DNA of 64,000 nucleotides from NCBI RefSeq assembly GCF_030519655.1, contig NZ_JAUMIT010000001.1, forward strand, positions 124,001 through 188,000, in the 5' to 3' direction. Below are positions 58,557 through 64,000 of the stretch, in pieces. The notes beneath the pieces are model-generated. The model did not search any database, was not told the DNA's origin, and saw only the letters and a list, made by a program, of their open reading frames with translations. Source of the DNA: Wenyingzhuangia gilva (GTDB lineage: Bacteria > Bacteroidota > Bacteroidia > Flavobacteriales > Flavobacteriaceae). The position numbers and the translations under genes are program-made. Position 1 is the first letter of the stretch; each line of letters opens with the position of its first letter.

Positions 58557-59723
58557 ATGAACACCATAGAAGATTTTAAAGCATACGTAGCAAAAGTTGA
58601 AGCTACAGAAGGATACACAAAACCATTAGCATTTGGATTGGGAATTCGCAGGTCTAAAGGAGATAAAGTTTTAGACGTAAACTTTCCTAGCATTAATTGG
58701 GATACTGCTTTTGGAACTGCTGCATTATTACAAGATGTAACTGGTTTTAAAGGTGGAGAAAATGGATTTGTAACCGTATCTAAGGCTCAATTACAACAAG
58801 CTTTTGATAACTTTGCTGCTTTTCATGGAGAAATAGAAAAACATCCAAACATTGTTATCATTCAACAATTGTTAGAAAATATAGCAACACCAAGTAATAC
58901 TTATCAGGAAATTGATGTAGTGGCTTATTTCTTATTTGATAAAGACCAACCTGTTACCGATGCCGTAGAAGGATATTTTAAACTACAATGTTTATCTCAA
59001 TTACACGTATTACCTCACGGATTGTCTTTAGAAGGTGTTTTTGGAAAATTAAACAACATTGCTTGGACCAACCAAGGACCTATTTTGCCAGAAGATTTAT
59101 CTGCCGAAAGAATTAAAGCTACTTTTAAAGGAGAAAACATTATTGTTTCTCATGTTGATAAATTCCCTTACATGGTAAATTACCACGTACCTAACGGAGT
59201 TAGAATTGCTAGCGGATCTCAAGTTCGTTTAGGGGCTCATTGTGCCGTGGGAACAACTGTAATGCCTGCTGGTTATATTAACTTTAATGCAGGTACCAAA
59301 GGAAATGCCATGATTGAAGGTAGAGTTTCTGCTGGAGTTGTTGTTGGACATGATTCTGACTTAGGTGGTGGGGTTTCTATTATGGGAACTTTATCTGGAG
59401 GTAATAAAAATGTGATTTCTATTGGAGACAAATGTTTATTAGGGGCTAACTCTGGAACAGGAATTTCTTTAGGATTTGGATGTACTATTGCTGCGGGAGT
59501 TTATGTAACTGCTGCTGCTAAGGTTTGGTTATACGATGCCAACAAACAACCTGTTGATATTAACGGAAACGTTGTGGAAGAAGGACAAAACATTGTAAAA
59601 GGTGCTGAGTTAAATGGAAAAGATAAATTATTGTTCTTATTAGACTCTACAAACGGACACTTAACTTGTCGTCCTAACCCAAAAACAATTGAATTAAACG
59701 AAGCTTTACACGTAAAAAATTAA
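58557..59723 (+). CDS. dapD: Tetrahydrodipicolinate N-succinyltransferase
   Basis: 388 residues from the ATG at 58557. It has the long form known from Pseudomonas: an N-terminal domain (~1-190), the link FPYMVNYHVPNGVRIA (~203-218) and a left-handed beta-helix with GTKGNAMIEGRVSAGVVVGH (core ~242-261), GGVSIMGTLSGG and LLGANSGTGI. It adds succinate to tetrahydrodipicolinate in lysine and diaminopimelate synthesis. A TATATTTG -7 box is at 58522-58529. The next small gene starts 5 bp after the stop. Confidence 0.93.
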   Translation: MNTIEDFKAYVAKVEATEGYTKPLAFGLGIRRSKGDKVLDVNFPSINWDTAFGTAALLQDVTGFKGGENGFVTVSKAQLQQAFDNFAAFHGEIEKHPNIVIIQQLLENIATPSNTYQEIDVVAYFLFDKDQPVTDAVEGYFKLQCLSQLHVLPHGLSLEGVFGKLNNIAWTNQGPILPEDLSAERIKATFKGENIIVSHVDKFPYMVNYHVPNGVRIASGSQVRLGAHCAVGTTVMPAGYINFNAGTKGNAMIEGRVSAGVVVGHDSDLGGGVSIMGTLSGGNKNVISIGDKCLLGANSGTGISLGFGCTIAAGVYVTAAAKVWLYDANKQPVDINGNVVEEGQNIVKGAELNGKDKLLFLLDSTNGHLTCRPNPKTIELNEALHVKN

Positions 59724-59728
59724 TTTAA

Positions 59729-60049
59729 ATGTTAGGCTTACTTTTAATATATTTTGTTGGTAAAAAATTTTATGATCTAGCTGATAACTACGACATGCAT
59801 TTATGGAAAAATGCCATTATGGGTGTTGTTATTTATTATGCAGGTACATTTATAGGTGGAATGATTTTAGGTATTATTGATGGTTTCTTTGGAACAACAA
59901 TTACCCAAAACACTATAACCACAAGTGTTATTGCAATTCCTTTTGGTGTTGTAGCTTGTTATTTTTACTACAACTATTTAGAAAAAAAATTCAAACAAAA
60001 AGCCTCAAAAGTTGAAAGTATCGATGATATTGGAAACTCTGACAACTAA
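59729..60049 (+). CDS. Small membrane protein, unknown role
   Basis: 106 residues. Three hydrophobic segments (~1-12, ~26-48, ~62-82) and a charged C-terminal tail (KKFKQKASKVES). It starts 5 bp after dapD and ends at a terminator, so it is probably co-transcribed with dapD. I recognise no family. Confidence 0.7.
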   Translation: MLGLLLIYFVGKKFYDLADNYDMHLWKNAIMGVVIYYAGTFIGGMILGIIDGFFGTTITQNTITTSVIAIPFGVVACYFYYNYLEKKFKQKASKVESIDDIGNSDN

Positions 60050-60054
60050 AACGC

Positions 60055-60096
60055 AAAACCACCTTTTCTTTTTTTAGATTAGGTGGTTTTCTTTTT
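60055..60096 (+). terminator. Intrinsic terminator after dapD and the small membrane gene
   Basis: AAAACCACCT (60055-60064) pairs with AGGTGGTTTT (60081-60090) around a T-rich loop, followed by CTTTTTT. Confidence 0.8.
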
Positions 60097-60140
60097 TAAA
60101 TCGGACTGATTGTTGTAATTTCTCCCAAAAATTTATTTCC

Positions 60141-60776
60141 ATGAAGAAAATCATCTATTTTCTATTTACCCTTATCGTTGCTGGCTGTAATAGTCCTAAA
60201 ACAGCCATTAGTCAAAAAACAGATGACATTCCCCCAACTTATAAAAGAGTTTTGTTTGTGACCGATAGTTATTATACCAATCAAAACATTATTAAAAAAC
60301 TGTTTGATACGGAGATTAAAAACAAGTTAACCGTTTCCAAAATCAATACTAAAATAGTTGAGTTTGCCAAAGAACAATTAGAAGAACAGAATAAATATGC
60401 TGATTTTTATTTGATTAAAAACAACTTGGACAAAACACTTGTTTTAAATCAGGAAGAAATTCAACAAAATATAGATGAAGAAGTCTTAGATAAAAATATC
60501 GATTTGGTGATTACCATTTTTCAAAAAGACATCCAAAGACTTTACAATAAAATAAATAGTAACGAAAAGGTTTTTGAAAAAGACACCTATAATGCCACTA
60601 CAAATTCTAGCAATTTAATGTACACTTATGTTTTTACAGGAATAGATATTAGCAAAGATAAGGTGGTTTGGAAAAGTGAATATGGAGTGCAAAATGCTGA
60701 TGATTTATTCAACAACATTCCCAAACAAGTTGCACAAAGTTTAGTACATCAACTCAACGAAAATCATTTGTATTAA
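60141..60776 (+). CDS. Lipoprotein of unknown role
   Basis: 211 residues. Lipobox IVAGC gives lipid Cys16 after a short hydrophobic signal. The mature part has an alpha/beta pattern (RVLFVTDSYYTNQNI, DLVITIFQKDIQRL, YTYVFTGIDISKDKVVW). No family recognised. Single gene between two similar terminators. Confidence 0.75.
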   Translation: MKKIIYFLFTLIVAGCNSPKTAISQKTDDIPPTYKRVLFVTDSYYTNQNIIKKLFDTEIKNKLTVSKINTKIVEFAKEQLEEQNKYADFYLIKNNLDKTLVLNQEEIQQNIDEEVLDKNIDLVITIFQKDIQRLYNKINSNEKVFEKDTYNATTNSSNLMYTYVFTGIDISKDKVVWKSEYGVQNADDLFNNIPKQVAQSLVHQLNENHLY

Positions 60777-60786
60777 AATAAAATTT

Positions 60787-60825
60787 AAACCACGCTTTCT
60801 TTTTTGATTGGGTGGTTTTGTTTTT
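60787..60825 (+). terminator. Intrinsic terminator after the lipoprotein gene
   Basis: AAACCAC (60787-60793) pairs with GTGGTTT (60812-60818), with a T-rich loop and T-tract. It resembles the terminator at 60055. Confidence 0.6.
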
Positions 60826-60850
60826 CACTACTTTTGCCAAAATTTTTTGG

Positions 60851-61798
60851 ATGTCAATTACACTTTTATCATCTCCTTTACAAGGATTTACAGATTTTCG
60901 TTTTCGTAACGCTTTTCATCATTATTTTGGAGGAATAGATACATTTTACGCTCCTTATATTAAGATGAATGGTAAAATGGTGATTAAAAACAATTACCAA
61001 AGAGATTTAAATCCTGAGAACAATCAAGTTTCTGAATTGATTCCTCAGGTGATGACCAATGATTCTGATGAATTTTTATTTGTGATTAAATACATTCAAT
61101 CTTTAGGTTACAAAGAACTTAATTGGAACTTAGGCTGTCCTTATCCAATGGTGACCAAACAAGGAATGGGATCTGGAATGATTTGCCAACCTCAAAAAAT
61201 TGATGAAGTTTTACACAAAGCACATAACGAGAGTGATGTAACCATTTCTATGAAAATGAGAATGGGTTATGAAGAACCTACCGAAATTTTAGAAGTATTC
61301 CCTATTCTAGAAAAATATCCATTAAAGAATATTGCCATTCATGCTCGTATAGGAAAGCAATTGTACAAAGGAGGAACAGATTTAGATTCTTTTCAAAAAT
61401 GTGTAGAAAACAGTCCGCATAAACTATATTACAACGGAGACATCACAAGCGTACAATCTTTTAGAGAACTAAAAGAACGTTTTCCAAGTATCAATCATTT
61501 TATGATTGGTCGTGGTTTAATTGCTGATCCTTTTTTACCAAGTATGATTCAGAACAACACGACAGAGTATCCTGAAAACAGATGGCAAATTTTTAAAGAA
61601 TTTCACGATACTATTTATCAACAATACGATGAAGCTTTGTCTGGCCCGACTCCTATTAAAATGAAGATGTTAGGGTTTTGGGAATACTTTTCTCAATCTT
61701 TTGACAGTCCCCAAAAAACTTATAAAGCCATCAAAAAAGCTGGAAATCAAGTAAAATACAAATCTGCTGTAGCAGAAATTTTTGCCATGCAACGATAA
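60851..61798 (+). CDS. tRNA-dihydrouridine synthase family protein
   Basis: 315 residues from the ATG at 60851; the longer frame starts inside the preceding terminator. FMN-binding TIM barrel: SPLQGFTDFRFRNAF at ~7-21, NWNLGCPYPMVTKQGMGSGM with the catalytic Cys (~99), MKMRMGY, IAIHARIG (~164) and FMIGRGLIADP (~218). It reduces uridines in tRNA D-loops. It resembles the DusC-like branch more than DusB, which is usual for a second Dus in flavobacteria. Confidence 0.9.
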   Translation: MSITLLSSPLQGFTDFRFRNAFHHYFGGIDTFYAPYIKMNGKMVIKNNYQRDLNPENNQVSELIPQVMTNDSDEFLFVIKYIQSLGYKELNWNLGCPYPMVTKQGMGSGMICQPQKIDEVLHKAHNESDVTISMKMRMGYEEPTEILEVFPILEKYPLKNIAIHARIGKQLYKGGTDLDSFQKCVENSPHKLYYNGDITSVQSFRELKERFPSINHFMIGRGLIADPFLPSMIQNNTTEYPENRWQIFKEFHDTIYQQYDEALSGPTPIKMKMLGFWEYFSQSFDSPQKTYKAIKKAGNQVKYKSAVAEIFAMQR

Positions 61799-61895
61799 AT
61801 TAATTGGTAAAAATAAGCTTCACAAATACACTTTAAAATACTGTATTCTATATTATTATGAATAGCTTTGCAGCCGCAACCTGAAAAAACAAAAC

Positions 61896-62342
61896 ATGAA
61901 GCGTATTAACGAATATAAAAAGCTTTTTAAAGTAGAAGGAGCTATCTCTCTTAAGGAGTTAAAGACTACTTATAGAGGATTGGTAAAACAATGGCATCCT
62001 GATAAGTTTCAGGACGAAGAAGAAAAAATAGAAGCTGAAAAAGCAAGTTTAAAAATTATTGATGGTTATCATTTCTTAGTAAGTATTGCTCCAGAAACCA
62101 AAGAAGCAAATTTAGAGGAGTATAAAAAAACCATTACAGAATCTCAAGTAGCAGATTATCACCACAAAAGTATGTTGTTAGAAGTGACTTTTACCGATGG
62201 AAACACTTATGAGTATTTTGGAGTAAACCATAAATTATTCTTAAAGTTTGTAAACAGTAAATCAATCAACAATTTTGGAAGACGTAATATTTTTAATTCT
62301 TTTACGTACAGAAAATCTAAAAAAGGAACGGTAGAAGCATAA
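61896..62342 (+). CDS. J-domain / KTSC-domain fusion protein
   Basis: 148 residues. The N-terminal J-domain (~5-65) has YRGLVKQWHPDKFQDEEE with an intact HPD, so it should stimulate an Hsp70. The C-terminal ~65 residues (SMLLEVTFTDGNTYEYFGV, then FLKFVNSKSINNFGRRNIFNSFTYR, ends FLKFV and FTYR) match the small KTSC fold, which occurs with lysyl-tRNA synthetases and phage-related proteins. No glycine-rich or zinc region. A terminator follows. Confidence 0.82.
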   Translation: MKRINEYKKLFKVEGAISLKELKTTYRGLVKQWHPDKFQDEEEKIEAEKASLKIIDGYHFLVSIAPETKEANLEEYKKTITESQVADYHHKSMLLEVTFTDGNTYEYFGVNHKLFLKFVNSKSINNFGRRNIFNSFTYRKSKKGTVEA

Positions 62343-62380
62343 ACAAAAACTGTTCCCTTAAATAAATTATAAAGACTGAT

Positions 62381-62418
62381 GATGATGAGTAGTTCGCTAT
62401 TTCTCATCATCTTTTTTT
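62381..62418 (+). terminator. Intrinsic terminator after the J/KTSC gene
   Basis: GATGATGAG (62381-62389) pairs with CTCATCATC (62403-62411), followed by seven T. Confidence 0.8.
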
Positions 62419-62475
62419 ATATGGATTACCTATCAACCTATTAAATACTAGCAATAAATAAACTATTTTTGCATC

Positions 62476-64000
62476 ATGGTAAAAGAGATTCAACTTCGTA
62501 TAAAACTGCAAGAAGAAACCAAGGCGAACATTTTAGAAATGAAAGCGGCGGAATGGTTAAGTATTTCTAGAAAAGACATTACAACTGTAAAAGTCTTACG
62601 TAAATCTATTGATGCTCGTAAACCTCAAATTTACTTTAACTATAAGGTAGCCGTTTATATTAAAGAAGCTGCTCCAGAGCAATCAGAATATCAATTTAAT
62701 TACCAAGATGTTAGTAACAAACCAGAAATTCACATAGTAGGATTTGGTCCTGCGGGAATGTATGCAGCTTTACGTTGTATTGAATTGGGATACAAACCTG
62801 TGGTCTTAGAACGTGGTAAAAATGTACAAGACAGACGTAGAGATTTACGTCAAATCAACCAATTCCATAACGTAAATGAAGATTCTAATTATTGTTTTGG
62901 TGAAGGTGGTGCAGGTACTTATTCTGATGGAAAATTATACACTAGAAGTTTAAAGCGTGGTGATGTTCGTAGAATTTTTGAAAACTTGGTGTACCACGGA
63001 GCTACAGAACAAATTTTAGTTGATGCGCATCCGCATATTGGAACCAACAAACTTCCTAAAATTATTGCTAAAATTCGTGAAAACATCATCCATTACGGAG
63101 GAGAAGTTCATTTTGAATCTAGAGTGGTTGACATCATTACCAAAAACAACAAACTACAAGCCATTCAATTACAAGATGGACGTGAACTAAGTGCCAAAGC
63201 ATTAATTTTAGCCACAGGTCATTCCGCTCGTGATATTTATGAATTGTTAGATAAAAAACAAATTGCCTTACAAGCAAAATCTTTTGCCATGGGGGTTCGT
63301 GTAGAACATCCTCAACAAATTATTGATGGGATTCAATACCATTGTGAAGGGAGTAGACACGAATTGTTGCCTGCTGCCGCATACGGATGGGTAGAACAAG
63401 TACGTGAACGTGGTGTGTACTCTTTCTGTATGTGTCCTGGTGGATTTATTGTTCCTGCTGCAACCGCCAACGGTGAAGTGGTGGTGAACGGAATGTCTCC
63501 ATCCAAACGAAATAATGTATTTGCCAATTCTGGAATTGTAGTAGAGATCAATGCTCAAAAAGATTTACAAAAATACGAGCAATACGGAGCTTTAAAAGGA
63601 TTGCAATATCAAAAAGATTTAGAACGATTGGCTTTTACTGCTGGAGGAAGATCTCAAACAGCTCCCGCACAAAGATTAACCGATTTTATTGACGGGGTTT
63701 TATCACCCTCACTAAATCCAACCTCTTACCAACCCGGATTAAATTCTGCACCATTACATTCTCTTTTACCTAAAGCCATTGGAGGTAGATTAAGAAAAGG
63801 TTTTACGCAAATTGGAGAAAAAATGCACGGATACAATACCAATGAAGCAAATATTGTAGGGGTAGAATCTAGAACCTCATCTCCCGTAAATATTCCAAGA
63901 AAAGAAAACTTAGAACACCCAGAAATTCAAGGATTATACCCTTGTGGTGAAGGTGGTGGTTATGCTGGTGGAATTATATCTGCAGCCATGGACGGAGAAC
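62476..64000 (+). CDS. FAD-dependent oxidoreductase, COG2509-like (3' end outside window)
   Basis: 508 codons are seen before the right edge; no stop reached. An N-terminal domain (~1-90) precedes the FAD site VGFGPAGMYAALRCIELG (~92-109), then CFGEGGAGTYSDGKLYTR (~137-154), LILATGHSARDIYELL and the C-terminal FAD motif LYPCGEGGGYAGGI. This pattern is that of the uncharacterised FAD dehydrogenases widespread in Bacteroidota and Firmicutes. A TATTTTTG box ends 4 bp before the ATG. Only a few dozen residues should be missing. Confidence 0.88.
   Translation, partial: MVKEIQLRIKLQEETKANILEMKAAEWLSISRKDITTVKVLRKSIDARKPQIYFNYKVAVYIKEAAPEQSEYQFNYQDVSNKPEIHIVGFGPAGMYAALRCIELGYKPVVLERGKNVQDRRRDLRQINQFHNVNEDSNYCFGEGGAGTYSDGKLYTRSLKRGDVRRIFENLVYHGATEQILVDAHPHIGTNKLPKIIAKIRENIIHYGGEVHFESRVVDIITKNNKLQAIQLQDGRELSAKALILATGHSARDIYELLDKKQIALQAKSFAMGVRVEHPQQIIDGIQYHCEGSRHELLPAAAYGWVEQVRERGVYSFCMCPGGFIVPAATANGEVVVNGMSPSKRNNVFANSGIVVEINAQKDLQKYEQYGALKGLQYQKDLERLAFTAGGRSQTAPAQRLTDFIDGVLSPSLNPTSYQPGLNSAPLHSLLPKAIGGRLRKGFTQIGEKMHGYNTNEANIVGVESRTSSPVNIPRKENLEHPEIQGLYPCGEGGGYAGGIISAAMDGE

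Overview
The window is AT-rich chromosome from a member of the Bacteroidota, most likely a marine Flavobacteriaceae. The signs are flavobacterial promoters of the form TTG-N20-TAnnTTTG, an ECF sigma/FecR pair, a RemB-like outer-membrane protein, a Bacteroidota-type LptD, a BtuB/BtuG-style vitamin B12 uptake locus and algal-sugar enzymes (GH2, GH95, uronate catabolism). The species cannot be named from the sequence alone.

Layout. 1-1.9 kb: FecR-like anti-sigma factor (cut by the left edge) and its ECF sigma factor. 2.5-3.3 kb: decayed ISAon1-type transposase. 3.4-8.8 kb: a segment bracketed by two identical initiator tRNA-Met genes, holding an Fe-S Rrf2 regulator, anaerobic ribonucleotide reductase (nrdD, nrdG), an orphan LytTR response regulator and an unknown protein. 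9.2-10.7 kb: YHS protein and luciferase-like oxidoreductase. 10.8-19.1 kb: carbohydrate cluster (esterase, GH2 beta-galactosidase, GH95 alpha-fucosidase). 19.2-26.8 kb: outer-membrane protein, HxlR/NmrA-type redox pair with visible operators, era, DinB, RemB-like protein, sugar acetyltransferase, CPBP protease. 26.8-29.3 kb: menaquinone genes menC and menA. 29.4-38.2 kb: Fe-S electron-transfer pair, MCE protein, amidase, LptD, CdaA diadenylate cyclase.

38.3-46.4 kb is a vitamin B12 region. On the minus strand a cobalamin riboswitch precedes a BtuB-like TonB receptor and a BtuG-like surface beta-propeller, with a BtuF-like protein lacking a signal peptide just upstream. On the plus strand cobU-cobT-cobS-cobC and a BtuF-like lipoprotein form a tight operon for cobinamide salvage and capture of corrinoid. 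The permease and ATPase are not in the window.

46.4-48.0 kb is the most unusual part: a REP-associated tyrosine transposase (RAYT) with its palindromic repeats, inserted at the junction between the BtuF-like gene and parC. The last ~49 bp of the BtuF-like gene is present on both sides of the insertion. 48-54.6 kb: topoisomerase IV (parC, parE), EamA transporter, ychF. 55.3-58.5 kb: uronate catabolism (uxuA, SDR reductase) divergent from a LacI regulator, with an operator-like palindrome. 58.5-64 kb: dapD, small envelope proteins, a Dus-family enzyme, a J-domain/KTSC fusion and an FAD oxidoreductase cut by the right edge.
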